Positions 17,292-26,622 of a DNA stretch of 64,000 bases are shown one piece after another (position 1 is the first letter of the stretch; each line of letters opens with the position of its first letter). Under the pieces are notes generated by a model, which worked only from the letters and a program-made list of their open reading frames with translations, ran no database searches and had not been told where the DNA came from. This DNA is from an uncultured Roseobacter sp. (GTDB lineage Bacteria > Pseudomonadota > Alphaproteobacteria > Rhodobacterales > Rhodobacteraceae): positions 434,001 through 498,000 of the forward strand of contig NZ_CANKYM010000001.1 of the NCBI RefSeq assembly GCF_947488185.1, read 5' to 3'. The translations under genes were made by a program, and so were the position numbers.

Positions 17292-18335
17292 GTGACAAGA
17301 CCCAAGCAGCGCCCGTTGACCCTCCGCGATGTATCAGAGGCCTGCGGCGTATCGGAAATGACCGTCAGCCGGGTCTTGCGCAACAGGGGCGATGTGTCCG
17401 CCGCGACCCGCGAACGCGTACTACAGGCCGCAAAGTCCCTCGGATATGTTCCCAATCAGATCGCCGGATCCCTGGCCTCGCAACGGGTCAATCTGGTTGC
17501 GGTGATTATCCCGTCCCTGTCGAACATGGTCTTTCCCGAGGTGCTGACCGGGATCAACCAGACCTTCGAAGACACACCGCTGCAACCGGTGGTCGGCGTG
17601 ACGGATTACATGCCCGAGAAAGAAGAGCAGGTCCTCTACGAAATGCTGTCCTGGCGTCCTTCTGGTGTGATCATTGCCGGGCTCGAGCATTCGGATGCCA
17701 CCCGAGCAATGCTGCAGAATGCTGGCATTCCGGTTGTTGAGATCATGGACACCGATGGCAATCCGGTGGATGCCATGGTGGGCATTTCGCATCGGCGCGC
17801 AGGTCGGATGATGGCGGCGGCGATCCTTAAGGCAGGCTATACGCGGATCGGTTTCATGGGTACGAAAATGCCCCTCGACCACCGTGCGCGCAAACGGTTC
17901 GAGGGGCTGACCGAAGGGCTGACCAAAGCCGGCATCGAGATTGAGGCGCGGGATTTTTATTCGGGTGGCTCGGCGCTCGCAAAAGGGCGCGAGATGACCC
18001 AATCCATGCTGGAACGTGCGCCTGATCTGGATTTCCTATATTATTCCAATGACATGATCGGCGCGGGCGGTCTGCTGTACCTGCTGGATCAGGGGATCGA
18101 TGTGCCGGGACAGATTGGTCTGGCCGGGTTCAACGGTGTGGAACTGTTGCAGGGGTTGCCGCGCAAGCTTGCCACGATGGATGCCTGCCGGGCGGAAATC
18201 GGCGCCGCCGCGGCCAAGATCATTCTTGATCGCAGTGCGCAGCCCGAAGACGCGGACCCCGGTGAGCCTGAGCGTATCACCCTGACCCCCACGATCACCT
18301 ACGGGGATACGCTTCGCCGCAACCAGCGCGGATGA
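17292..18335 (+). CDS. LacI/GntR-type transcriptional regulator
   Basis: A 347-residue regulator. The N-terminal LacI HTH (LTLRDVSEACGVSEMTVSRVL) and hinge helix (YVPNQIAGSLASQR) are followed by a periplasmic-binding-protein-like effector domain. The GTG at 17292 is chosen because AGGG lies about eight bases upstream; another GTG at 17268 has poor spacing. The sequence resembles gluconate-type LacI repressors, but the ligand is unknown. It is transcribed away from the tRNA and overlaps ycaQ by 4 bp. Confidence 0.88.
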   Translation: MTRPKQRPLTLRDVSEACGVSEMTVSRVLRNRGDVSAATRERVLQAAKSLGYVPNQIAGSLASQRVNLVAVIIPSLSNMVFPEVLTGINQTFEDTPLQPVVGVTDYMPEKEEQVLYEMLSWRPSGVIIAGLEHSDATRAMLQNAGIPVVEIMDTDGNPVDAMVGISHRRAGRMMAAAILKAGYTRIGFMGTKMPLDHRARKRFEGLTEGLTKAGIEIEARDFYSGGSALAKGREMTQSMLERAPDLDFLYYSNDMIGAGGLLYLLDQGIDVPGQIGLAGFNGVELLQGLPRKLATMDACRAEIGAAAAKIILDRSAQPEDADPGEPERITLTPTITYGDTLRRNQRG

Positions 18336-19546
18336 ACACTGCTGTCCTCAGCAACAAAGCTGCGCGGCGGCTGTTTCTGGACCGTCACGGGCTGAGTAAA
18401 ACACCCCAGGGCGAGGCGCGTGGAGAGGCGCTCTTGTCGCTCATAGAACGCCTTGGTTTCGTGCAGCTCGACAGCATCAACACCGTCGCCCGTGCGCATG
18501 ACCTTATCCTCTTTGCGCGGCGCCCGCGCTACCGCCCCAAGGCGCTGAAGCGGCTCTATGAACAGGATCGTGCTCTGTTTGAACACTGGACGCATGATGC
18601 TGCGGTGATCCCCATGGCTTATTATCGTTGGTGGCAGTTGCGCCGGGAAAGGGACGCGGAAAAGCTGCGGGGGCAGTGGCGCGATTGGCGGCGGGATGGG
18701 TTCGAAGCGCAGTTTCAAACGGTGCTGGATCAGATCCGGGATCAGGGCCCTCTGTGCTCCTCGGATGTCGGGGCCGGGGAGAAACGCGGCTCAGGCGGCT
18801 GGTGGGACTGGCATCCCTCCAAGACCGCGCTCGAATATCTCTGGCGCAGCGGCGCGCTTTGCGTGGTGGGGCGGGACGGTTTTCGCAAGAGGTATGACCT
18901 GACCGAGCGGGTGATTGACGAGGGCCTCTGCCATCCTCTTGAAGAGGAGGAACATGCCGCGACTATCGATTGGTGCTGCGCGGGGGCGCTGGACCGGCTG
19001 GGTTTTGCAACGCCCGCGGAAATCGCCGCTTTCTGGGACCACATCACCCTTGCGGAAGCCAAGGAATGGTGCGCCGAGGCACTTGCTCAAGGGGCGCTTC
19101 AGCCGATTGAGATCACCAGTGCCGATGGCACAAGGCGCAGCTCATACGCAAGGACCGACGTCATGGGCGACCCCGCGTTGGATACCGAGCCCACACAGCG
19201 CTTGCGCGTTCTCAGCCCGTTTGATCCGGCCCTGCGCGACCGCAAACGGGCCGAGCGCCTCTTTGGGTTTGACTACCGGATCGAGATTTTCGTGCCCGAG
19301 GCCAAGCGCAAATATGGCTACTATGTCTTTCCCATTCTGGAAGGGGACAGGCTGGTCGGTCGGGTGGACATGAAGGCCTTTCGGGACCGCGACACGCTGC
19401 GGGTCCGCGCGCTCTGGCCAGAACCCAAAGTCCGCTGGGGCAAGGGCCGGGTCGCTGCCTTCGAGGGGGAGTTGCACCGATTGATCCGGCTTGCCAACGT
19501 CAGCGAGGTTCAGTTCGAGGACGGGTGGCTGCGCGCGCCTCAGTAA
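18332..19546 (+). CDS. YcaQ/AlkX-type winged-helix DNA glycosylase
   Basis: A 404-residue HTH_42 (DUF1006) family protein. The N-terminal part carries FVQLDSINTVARAHDLILFAR, where the Q-hydrophobic-D triad is the catalytic motif of YcaQ (AlkX), known to excise interstrand-crosslinked or alkylated bases. A second conserved block, FGFDYRIEIFVPEAKRKYGY, lies near the C-terminus. It overlaps the LacI gene as ATGA, and its 3' end overlaps the convergent MarR-type gene by 7 bp. Confidence 0.82.
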   Translation: MNTAVLSNKAARRLFLDRHGLSKTPQGEARGEALLSLIERLGFVQLDSINTVARAHDLILFARRPRYRPKALKRLYEQDRALFEHWTHDAAVIPMAYYRWWQLRRERDAEKLRGQWRDWRRDGFEAQFQTVLDQIRDQGPLCSSDVGAGEKRGSGGWWDWHPSKTALEYLWRSGALCVVGRDGFRKRYDLTERVIDEGLCHPLEEEEHAATIDWCCAGALDRLGFATPAEIAAFWDHITLAEAKEWCAEALAQGALQPIEITSADGTRRSSYARTDVMGDPALDTEPTQRLRVLSPFDPALRDRKRAERLFGFDYRIEIFVPEAKRKYGYYVFPILEGDRLVGRVDMKAFRDRDTLRVRALWPEPKVRWGKGRVAAFEGELHRLIRLANVSEVQFEDGWLRAPQ

Positions 19547-20082
19547 GTCGTGGCAGCCCGGGCCGCCTGATCATACTGCCCCGACATCAGCCGTAGAAGC
19601 GAGGCCGCACGGCTGACCTGCTCGGGCTCAAGCCCGAGCTCACCCACTGCCCGCAGCAGCAGACCTTCGCGGATTTCGCGATACCGCACGCAGGTTTCAG
19701 CGCCTTTTTCAGTCGCAGCGACAGTCTTTTCCTTGCCCTGGCGTCCGTCTTTCACCAGGCCCGCCTTGATCAGCTTTTTGATCGCATAGTTGACCGTGTG
19801 GGTGTCTTCGATGTTCAGCACGAGGCAGATGTCGGCAAGTTTCTTCGGCCGTTCGCGGTGGTACACGGAATGCAGCACCAGCACGTCGAGCGCGCCAAGC
19901 TCAGGGTACCCCGCCATGGCAATCGCGCGGACCATCCAGCGCTGAAACGCGTTGTTGGCAAGGGTCAGACCAAACTCCAGCTCCGATATCTCTGCAAACG
20001 AGCCGCTTGCAAGATGGGCGGAGGACACAACGGGGCCAAGAAATCCATCACACATGCGTACCAGACTGCCTGATATCGACAT
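19540..20082 (-). CDS. MarR-like winged-helix regulator next to the TRAP operon
   Basis: A 180-residue regulator with a winged-helix domain (ALDVLVLHSVYHRERPKKLADICL ... YAIKKLIKAGLVK) inside a MarR-like all-helical frame. It diverges from the dctP operon, and an operator-like palindrome begins 3 bp upstream of its start codon. This arrangement suggests autoregulation and control of the transporter and 5-oxoprolinase genes. No ligand can be inferred from sequence. Confidence 0.78.
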   Translation of the reverse strand: MSISGSLVRMCDGFLGPVVSSAHLASGSFAEISELEFGLTLANNAFQRWMVRAIAMAGYPELGALDVLVLHSVYHRERPKKLADICLVLNIEDTHTVNYAIKKLIKAGLVKDGRQGKEKTVAATEKGAETCVRYREIREGLLLRAVGELGLEPEQVSRAASLLRLMSGQYDQAARAATTY

Positions 20083-20085
20083 TTT

Positions 20086-20102
20086 GTCAACATTTTGTTG
20101 AC
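20086..20102. promoter_or_regulatory. Operator-like palindrome between the MarR-like gene and dctP
   Basis: A perfect 6-bp inverted repeat with a 5-bp spacer, GTCAAC-ATTTT-GTTGAC, lies 3 bp before the regulator start and about 160 bp before dctP. TTGACG at its right edge could be a -35 element for rightward transcription, with TATTAA 19 bp downstream, but that spacing is long. Binding by the adjacent MarR-like protein is an inference. Confidence 0.55.
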
Positions 20103-20259
20103 GTGTTGTAAAAGTTAGGCAGTATTAACGCTAGGGAATCAGCCTTTGCAGGGTCCGTGGTGTATTGAACTGCGCCAGTTGCTCAAAGGAGGGTCTGCAG
20201 ACGACAGGGGACAAACCTCTGCGCTGAACAATAATTTGAAGTCTAATACGGAGAGACAC

Positions 20260-21240
20260 ATGAGACTGACACAAAACCTGATGGCCGGGGCGGCCACTGT
20301 CGCGCTGACGGCGGGAACGGCGTTCGCGGCAGAGAAGTGGGACATGCCGATGGCCTATTCCGCCTCGAACTTCCACTCCGAGAACGGCGTAACCTTCGCG
20401 GAATGCGTAGGCGCCGGCACCAATGGCGAGATCACCATCGAGGTGCATGCCGGCGGCTCACTCTTTGCCGGGGCCGACATCAAGCGTGCGATCCAGACCG
20501 GTCAGGTGCAGATCGGCGAGCGCCTGCTTTCCGGCCACCAGAACGAAAGCGCCGTCTTCGGCTTCGACAGCATTCCCTTCCTCGCGCCGTCCTTTGACGA
20601 CAGCGTAAAGCTCTACAATGCCGCCAAGCCGAAGATCGAAGCACTGCTGGATGAGCAAAACCTGGAGCTGCTCTACGCCGTGCCGTGGCCGCCCCAGGGC
20701 CTGTATTTCAAGAAAGAAGTCAACAGCGTGGCCGATATGTCCGGTGTCAAGTTCCGGTCCTACAACAACACGACCAGCCGGCTGGCCGAACTGACGGGCA
20801 TGCTGCCGGTGACGGTTGAAGCCGCAGAGATCAGCCAGGCCTTTGCCACCGGTGTGGCGGAATCCATGGTCTCCTCCGGTGCAACCGGCTATGACCGCAA
20901 GGTCTGGGAAAGCCTGACGCATTTCTACGAGGTCGATGCCTGGCTGCCGCGCAACTACGTGATGGTCAATCAGGATGTCTGGGCGGATGTGTCCGACGCC
21001 AACAAAGCGGCCATTCAGGCCTGCGCCGCCGAAGCCGAAGCGCGCGGATTGCAAGCCTCCAAGGACTACACCCAGTTTACCATGGACGGGCTGGCCGCGG
21101 GCGGCATGACCGTACAGCCTGCCGGAGATGCCCTGATGGGTGAGCTGCGCGAGATCGGTGCGACCATGACCGCCGAATGGCTCGAAGCCGCAGGCGACGA
21201 TGGCAAGGCGCTCGTCGACGATTTCAAGGCGATGCAGTAA
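20260..21240 (+). CDS. dctP: TRAP transporter solute-binding protein DctP
   Basis: A 326-residue periplasmic binding protein with a Sec signal peptide (MRLTQNLMAGAATVALTAGTAFA, cut after AFA). The DctP-family conserved stretch VKFRSYNNTTSRLAELTG contains the Arg that usually binds a substrate carboxylate. The ATG at 20260 is preceded by GGAGAGAC; the longer frame upstream is not protein-like. It is the first gene of dctPQM, linked to pxp genes. Confidence 0.92.
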   Translation: MRLTQNLMAGAATVALTAGTAFAAEKWDMPMAYSASNFHSENGVTFAECVGAGTNGEITIEVHAGGSLFAGADIKRAIQTGQVQIGERLLSGHQNESAVFGFDSIPFLAPSFDDSVKLYNAAKPKIEALLDEQNLELLYAVPWPPQGLYFKKEVNSVADMSGVKFRSYNNTTSRLAELTGMLPVTVEAAEISQAFATGVAESMVSSGATGYDRKVWESLTHFYEVDAWLPRNYVMVNQDVWADVSDANKAAIQACAAEAEARGLQASKDYTQFTMDGLAAGGMTVQPAGDALMGELREIGATMTAEWLEAAGDDGKALVDDFKAMQ

Positions 21241-21247
21241 TCGCACT

Positions 21248-21275
21248 GGGCGGCCTCACGGTTCCGAGGCCGCCC
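21248..21275 (+). terminator. Stem-loop between dctP and dctQ (attenuator or 3' stabiliser)
   Basis: A perfect 10-bp inverted repeat (GGGCGGCCTC ... GAGGCCGCCC) with an 8-nt loop begins 8 bp after the dctP stop and is followed by TCCTTCT rather than a true T-run. Such hairpins between binding-protein and permease genes usually lower downstream expression and protect the upstream mRNA. Confidence 0.7.
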
Positions 21276-21310
21276 TCCTTCTACCTTCCATGAGAACAAG
21301 GGGTGCGCTG

Positions 21311-21835
21311 GTGACTGCGATCCGCAAGACGCTTGATTTTCTGTACCTTGCCTCCGGCGTGGCGGCGGCCCTGTGTCTGATCGCCATCCTGGTGCTGATC
21401 GTGGCGCAGATGGTGGCCCGCTGGACCGGCGAGATTTTCCCCGGCGCGCCGGATTACGCAGGCTACGCGATGGCCGCGGCAAGCTTTCTCGCCTTTGCCA
21501 ACGCGCTCAATCGCGGGGCGCATATCCGCGTGTCGATCCTGCTCAATGCAATGACCCCAGGCCCCAAACGGGTGTTGGAGATCTGGTGCTTTACCATCGC
21601 CGCCGCGGTGGCGTGGTATTTCACCTACTACGCCTATTGGTTTGTCTATTGGTCCTGGAAGTTCAACGAGGTCAGCCAGGGGCAGGACGCGACGGCCCTT
21701 TGGATTCCCCAGTCCGTCATGGTGATCGGCGGTGGGCTGATGGCCATCGCCCTCACAGACAATCTCATCCATGTGATCGTCAAAGGCGACCACCGTATCG
21801 TGCGCGATAGCGTCGACCAGAGCCACGGGGAATGA
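21311..21835 (+). CDS. dctQ: TRAP transporter small permease DctQ
   Basis: A 174-residue membrane protein with four hydrophobic helices and the DctQ features TGEIFPGAPDYAGYAMAAASFLAFANAL and RGAHIRVSILL. The GTG at 21311 is favoured by AAGGGG seven bases upstream. An ATG at 21290 has no visible ribosome-binding site. It is 4 bp from dctM. Confidence 0.88.
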   Translation: MTAIRKTLDFLYLASGVAAALCLIAILVLIVAQMVARWTGEIFPGAPDYAGYAMAAASFLAFANALNRGAHIRVSILLNAMTPGPKRVLEIWCFTIAAAVAWYFTYYAYWFVYWSWKFNEVSQGQDATALWIPQSVMVIGGGLMAIALTDNLIHVIVKGDHRIVRDSVDQSHGE

Positions 21836-21839
21836 CATC

Positions 21840-23147
21840 ATGACCGAACTTTACGCGATCATCCTCTTTCTCGTCGTTCTGTTCCTGCTCTTGGGCACCG
21901 GCGTCTGGGTGGGCCTAGCGCTGATGGGTGTGGCCTGGGTGGGTATGGAGCTTTTCACCACGCGCCCTGTCGGCGACACGATGATCACAACGATCTGGGC
22001 ATCGTCCTCAAGCTGGACACTCACCGCCCTGCCGCTCTTTATCTGGATGGGTGAAATCCTCTATCGCACGCGACTATCAGAAGACATGTTCAAGGGGCTC
22101 TCGCCCTGGCTCGCGCGCATGCCGGGCGGGCTGGTGCACACGAACATCGTCTCGTGCACGATCTTCGCTGCTGTTTCGGGTTCTTCGGCGGCAACGCTTA
22201 CGACCGTGGGCAAAATGGCTATCCCCGAGCTACGGGCCCGCAACTACCCTGAAAAGATGGTGATCGGCACGCTGGCCGGTGCGGCCACGTTGGGGCTGAT
22301 GATCCCGCCGTCGATTGCCCTGATCGTCTATGGCGTGACGGTGAACGAAAGCATCACCAAGCTCTTTTTTGCGGGCGTCTTCCCCGGCCTGATGCTGGCG
22401 GCGATGTTCATGGCCTATGTCGCCGTGGTGTCCAAGACCTCGCCCTCGTGGAACCCAACCATGGAAACCGGCATGAGCTTTGCGGAAAAGTTGCGTAACT
22501 CGCGGTTTCTGGTGCCTGTGCTGGCCCTGATCTTCGTCGTCATCGGCTCGATGTACGGCGGCTATGCCACGGCCACCGAAGCGGCGGCCATCGGTGTGAT
22601 CGGTGCGCTGACACTCGCGGCGGCACAAGGGTCGCTGACGCCGACCTCCTTTCGTGAGAGCCTGATGGGTGCGATGCGCACCTCGGCGATGATCGCGCTG
22701 ATCCTTGCGGGGGCAGCCTTTCTGAAGCTGTCGATGGGGTTCACCGGCCTGCCCCGCGCGCTGGCCGATAACATCGCCGCAATGGAGCTGGGGCGTTTCG
22801 AGCTGCTGATGGCGCTTCTGGTTTTCTACATCATCCTCGGCATGTTCCTCGACGGCATCTCGGCGGTGGTCCTGACCATGGCGATTGTGGAGCCGATGGT
22901 GCGCGAGGCAGGCATTGATCTGATCTGGTTCGGCATCTTCGTGGTGGTTGTGGTCGAGATGGCGCAGATCACCCCACCCATCGGGTTCAACCTCTTTGTA
23001 TTGCAGGGCATGACGCAGCACGAAATGGGCTATATCACCAAGGCCGCGCTGCCGATGTTCGCGATCATGGTGCTGATGGTTTTCGTCCTGATCTGGTTCC
23101 CGGATATCGCCACATGGCTGCCCGAAAACATCCGAAACACCCCCTAG
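21840..23147 (+). CDS. dctM: TRAP transporter large permease DctM
   Basis: A 435-residue permease with about 12 hydrophobic segments. Conserved blocks include FIWMGEILYR, SGSSAATLTTVGKMAIPEL, GLMIPPSIALIVYGV and EMAQITPPIGFNLFVLQGM. With DctP and DctQ it forms a Na+-coupled uptake system for an organic acid. Linkage to pxpBCA makes 5-oxoproline or a close relative the best substrate guess. Confidence 0.93.
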   Translation: MTELYAIILFLVVLFLLLGTGVWVGLALMGVAWVGMELFTTRPVGDTMITTIWASSSSWTLTALPLFIWMGEILYRTRLSEDMFKGLSPWLARMPGGLVHTNIVSCTIFAAVSGSSAATLTTVGKMAIPELRARNYPEKMVIGTLAGAATLGLMIPPSIALIVYGVTVNESITKLFFAGVFPGLMLAAMFMAYVAVVSKTSPSWNPTMETGMSFAEKLRNSRFLVPVLALIFVVIGSMYGGYATATEAAAIGVIGALTLAAAQGSLTPTSFRESLMGAMRTSAMIALILAGAAFLKLSMGFTGLPRALADNIAAMELGRFELLMALLVFYIILGMFLDGISAVVLTMAIVEPMVREAGIDLIWFGIFVVVVVEMAQITPPIGFNLFVLQGMTQHEMGYITKAALPMFAIMVLMVFVLIWFPDIATWLPENIRNTP

Positions 23148-24074
23148 ATGATAGGTGCCTTTGGCTTATGTGCCTCCTACTCCCGCAGCCTGCTGATCCT
23201 TGGTCTTCTGGCCGGTGTCGGCCTGCCCGACCTGGCCGCCGCGATGGCGCCGTGGCTGCCGGAAATGGTGGCGATCCTGCTGGTGGTCACCGCCTTTCGG
23301 ATTGGGCACCGTGCTGCCTTTGGCGCGCTCAGCGACCTGCGGTGGAGCCTGCCTGCCGTGCTGATCCTGCAGCTGGCACTGCCGCTCGGGCTCATCGTGC
23401 TGCTCAAAGGCGCCGGGCTGGCGGGCACGCCCCTGGCTTTGGCGCTGGTATTGGCCTGCGCCGCTCCGACAATTTCAGGCGGGGCGTCGCTGGCGATCAT
23501 CCTGCGGCAGGATCCGGCCCGGATGATGCAGTTCCTGGTCTTCGGCACCGCGATCTTCCCTCTCACCATTTTGCCCGTTCTGGTGGCAGTACCGGTTGCT
23601 GTGGATATTGGATTCCTCATGGGCATTGCGCTGCGTGCCCTTGTGATCATCCTCGGAGCCGCCGCCTTAGGGTTTGCACTGCGCCACTGGATGCTGCGCA
23701 CACCGGACGCGCGACAGATCAAGGCAATGGACGGGGCGTCGATCCTCTTCTTCGCGATCATCGTCGTGGGGTTGATGGCCGCCCTCGGGCCGATGCTGCG
23801 CAGCGATCCGGTGACCGCGCTGCTCTGGGCGCTGGCGGCGTTTGCACTGTCTTTCGGTTTGCAGGCCGTGACGCTTTTGCTGCTCCGCCGCTCCGCCTTG
23901 GCCCCTGTGAGCGGCCCTCTCGCACTGGCGGCTGGCAACCGCAACATCGCCCTCTTCCTTGTCTCCCTGCCAACAGAGGTCATGGCGCCGGTGATGATCT
24001 TTGTCGCCTGCTGGCAACTGCCCATGTACCTGACGCCGATCCTGTTGCCGCGGCTCTACAGACTGGCGGGCTGA
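23148..24074 (+). CDS. BASS-like (bile-acid:Na+ symporter-like) membrane protein
   Basis: A 308-residue membrane protein of about nine to ten helices that starts directly after the dctM stop. The helix arrangement and segments such as LACAAPTISGGASLAIILRQ and LAAGNRNIALFLVSLP resemble the BASS/arsenite-permease-like fold. Its position between TRAP and pxp genes suggests transport of a related carboxylate or export of an intermediate. The exact family is not certain. Confidence 0.6.
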   Translation: MIGAFGLCASYSRSLLILGLLAGVGLPDLAAAMAPWLPEMVAILLVVTAFRIGHRAAFGALSDLRWSLPAVLILQLALPLGLIVLLKGAGLAGTPLALALVLACAAPTISGGASLAIILRQDPARMMQFLVFGTAIFPLTILPVLVAVPVAVDIGFLMGIALRALVIILGAAALGFALRHWMLRTPDARQIKAMDGASILFFAIIVVGLMAALGPMLRSDPVTALLWALAAFALSFGLQAVTLLLLRRSALAPVSGPLALAAGNRNIALFLVSLPTEVMAPVMIFVACWQLPMYLTPILLPRLYRLAG

Positions 24075-24075
24075 G

Positions 24076-24807
24076 ATGACGGAGATGCCCTGCATCCGAC
24101 GTGTCGGCCTCTCCGGTCTGCTGGTCAGCTTTGGCGACGCCATGAGCGAACCGGCCAACCGCGCCGCCCTCGCCTTTCGCGCCGTGCTGGAAGCCGAGGT
24201 CTGGCCGGAAGTGACCGAGACCATGATGTCGCTGGTGTCGGTCTTTGTCGCTGTCGATCTGGTCGACGTCTCTGCCGATGACATCGAAGAGCGGCTACGG
24301 GCCTTGCTGGCCCGGCAGGACTGGTACGCGGCACCTCTGCCCAAGGGCCGCACTCTCTGGCACGTCCCAACGGTCTATGGAACAGATCTGGCCCCGCAGT
24401 TGGAGGAGGCTGCAAGCGTTGCGGGCCTTGACCCGGACGAGGCCATTGCGCAGCTCTCAACCGCGCGTGTCCGTGTGCTTACCATCGGGTTCGCGCCCGG
24501 TCAGCCCTACCTGGGCGAGTTGCCCGAGGTCTGGAACATCCCGCGCCAGCAGGGGCTGACCAAGAGCGTGCCATCCGGGGCGCTTGTAACCGCCATCAGG
24601 CAGCTGATCATCTTCACAGCTCCCACGCCCACCGGCTGGCGACATGTCGGTCAGACAGCATTTCGCAACTTCAACCAGCTCGCAGAAGATCCCTTTGCCC
24701 TGGTCCCTGGGGATGAGTTGATTTTTCCCGTGATTGAGCGCAGCGCGTTTGACAAACTGGTTGCCAAACACAGCTATGGCGCTGCTGAGCGTGAGGCGAT
24801 TTCATGA
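24076..24807 (+). CDS. pxpB: 5-oxoprolinase subunit B (KipI-like)
   Basis: A 243-residue protein of the allophanate-hydrolase subunit 1 family. The conserved block VLTIGFAPGQPYLGELPE and the later PTPTGWRHVGQT support this. In the prokaryotic ATP-dependent 5-oxoprolinase it works with PxpA and PxpC to open 5-oxo-L-proline to glutamate. It overlaps pxpC by 4 bp. Confidence 0.88.
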   Translation: MTEMPCIRRVGLSGLLVSFGDAMSEPANRAALAFRAVLEAEVWPEVTETMMSLVSVFVAVDLVDVSADDIEERLRALLARQDWYAAPLPKGRTLWHVPTVYGTDLAPQLEEAASVAGLDPDEAIAQLSTARVRVLTIGFAPGQPYLGELPEVWNIPRQQGLTKSVPSGALVTAIRQLIIFTAPTPTGWRHVGQTAFRNFNQLAEDPFALVPGDELIFPVIERSAFDKLVAKHSYGAAEREAIS

Positions 24808-25826
24808 GGGCCGCGCTACGCATTCTGTCGGCTGGTCCGGCGCTGAGCCTGCAGGATATGGGGCGGACGGGATACCTGGCGCACGGGCTGACCCGCAGCG
24901 GCGCTGCCGACGTGCTTGCCTTGCAGGAGGGTGCCGCACTCCTGCGCCAAAACGCGACCTGCGCGGCCATAGAGATGATGGGCATGGGCGGCAGTTTCAA
25001 AGCAGACCTCGATACGGTCATCGCCCTCACCGGCGCGCGGATGACCGCCACGCTGGAAGGCGCGCCGCTGATCTGGAACGCAAGCCACGCCCTGCCCGCC
25101 GGTGCGAAGCTGGTCATTGGTGGCGCACAATCCGGCACCTATGGGTATCTGCATATCGCAGGTGGTTTCGAGACGCCGGCGGAGATGGGCGCGCGCGCCG
25201 CCCATTTGGCCGCCGGGATCGGCGCGCTGCTCAAGGCGGGCGACACGCTGCCCATTGCGCCGGACCCACACACGACGTCAGGCGTCTTCCTGACCCCGCA
25301 AGACCGTCTCAGCGGTGGCACGGTGCGCATCGTGGACTCCTTTCAATCCACGTTTTTCTCGGCGGACACCCGGGCGCGTTTCACCCGCACGGAGTTTCGG
25401 CGCGACCCCCGCGCCAACCGTCAGGGGGTCCGGCTGGAGAGCGATGCCGAAGGGTTTCACGCAGAGGGCGGGCTCAGCATCGTCTCTGAGGTGATCACCA
25501 CCGGCGACATCCAGATCGCAGGCGACGGCGCGCCCTATGTGCTGATGTGCGAAAGCCAGACCACCGGCGGGTACCCCCGGATCGGCACGGTGATCCCGGC
25601 GGACCTGCCTCTTGTGGCGCAGGCGCCGGCGGGTGCCCCGCTGCGTTTCGAGACCGTCACGGTGGAAGAAGCCATCGAGATCGAAAAACGCACCCGCGCC
25701 GAGATCAAGACCCTGCCATCGCGCGTTGAACCGCTCGTCCGCGATCCGCATGACATCGCAGACTTGCTTAGTTACCAACTGGTCAGCGGCGCCGTGTCGG
25801 CCACCGCCGACCCATTTGCCCCCTGA
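24804..25826 (+). CDS. pxpC: 5-oxoprolinase subunit C (KipA-like)
   Basis: A 340-residue biotin-dependent-carboxyltransferase-like (allophanate hydrolase subunit 2) protein. The N-terminus ILSAGPALSLQDMGRTGYL and the later CESQTTGGYPRIGTVIPADL are family signatures. It forms the catalytic complex with PxpB. It starts as ATGA overlapping pxpB and ends 10 bp before pxpA. Confidence 0.9.
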   Translation: MRAALRILSAGPALSLQDMGRTGYLAHGLTRSGAADVLALQEGAALLRQNATCAAIEMMGMGGSFKADLDTVIALTGARMTATLEGAPLIWNASHALPAGAKLVIGGAQSGTYGYLHIAGGFETPAEMGARAAHLAAGIGALLKAGDTLPIAPDPHTTSGVFLTPQDRLSGGTVRIVDSFQSTFFSADTRARFTRTEFRRDPRANRQGVRLESDAEGFHAEGGLSIVSEVITTGDIQIAGDGAPYVLMCESQTTGGYPRIGTVIPADLPLVAQAPAGAPLRFETVTVEEAIEIEKRTRAEIKTLPSRVEPLVRDPHDIADLLSYQLVSGAVSATADPFAP

Positions 25827-25836
25827 AGGAGACCCC

Positions 25837-26604
25837 ATGACCCGCGTAGACCTGAATGCTGATATGGGAGAGAGCTTTGGCCCGTGGAAAATGGGCGATG
25901 ACGCCGCCCTGCTGAAAATCGTGACCTCCGCCAATATTGCTTGTGGCGCACACGCGGGGGACGCGCAGGTGATGGCGACCACCATGGGCATCGCGATGGA
26001 AAACGGCGTGGGCATCGGCGCGCACCCCGGCTTTGCCGACCTGCAGGGATTTGGGCGGCGGCGCATGAACGTGCCGCGTGGTGAGCTGCAGAATTCCATT
26101 CGCTATCAGGTGGCGGCCTCGGTGGGGGTCGCGCGCGCCATGGGCACCAAGGTGCGGCATCTGAAACTGCACGGGGCGCTGGCGAATATGGCCTCGGAAG
26201 ACGAACAGCTGGCGCGGGATTGCTACGAGGCGGCGCTCTCGGTCGATCCCGAGCTGATCGTCATGGTGCTCTGCGCCACGGCACAGGAGGCGGCCGTGCG
26301 GGCGTTGGGCTGCGCCTACGCGGGCGAAATCTTTGCTGACCGCGCCTATAATGATGATGCCACCCTGGTGGATCGCAGCCTGCCGGGCGCGGTGATCCAC
26401 GATCCGGACGTCGCAGGCCAGCGCATGGTCGAGATGGTGCAGGCAGGCGCGATCATCACTGCTTCCGGCAAGCAGATCGAGACCGACATTGACACCATCT
26501 GCCTGCACGGCGACACGCCGACCGCCGTACAGATTGCCGGCTCCGTGCGGGGGGCCTTGGAGACAGCTGGGGTGACCGTCACACAGTTTGACGGTCGGCG
26601 CTGA
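25837..26604 (+). CDS. pxpA: 5-oxoprolinase subunit A (LamB/YcsF family)
   Basis: A 255-residue protein starting MTRVDLNADMGESFGPWKMG, with SANIACGAHAGD and GAHPGFADLQGFGRR, diagnostic of LamB/YcsF. The start is fixed by GAAGGAG just upstream of the ATG at 25837; the frame open before it is a shadow of pxpC. It is the last gene of the TRAP-pxp operon and converges on the ankyrin gene. Confidence 0.93.
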   Translation: MTRVDLNADMGESFGPWKMGDDAALLKIVTSANIACGAHAGDAQVMATTMGIAMENGVGIGAHPGFADLQGFGRRRMNVPRGELQNSIRYQVAASVGVARAMGTKVRHLKLHGALANMASEDEQLARDCYEAALSVDPELIVMVLCATAQEAAVRALGCAYAGEIFADRAYNDDATLVDRSLPGAVIHDPDVAGQRMVEMVQAGAIITASGKQIETDIDTICLHGDTPTAVQIAGSVRGALETAGVTVTQFDGRR

Positions 26605-26622
26605 TCAGGGCCTTTCTGGGGA

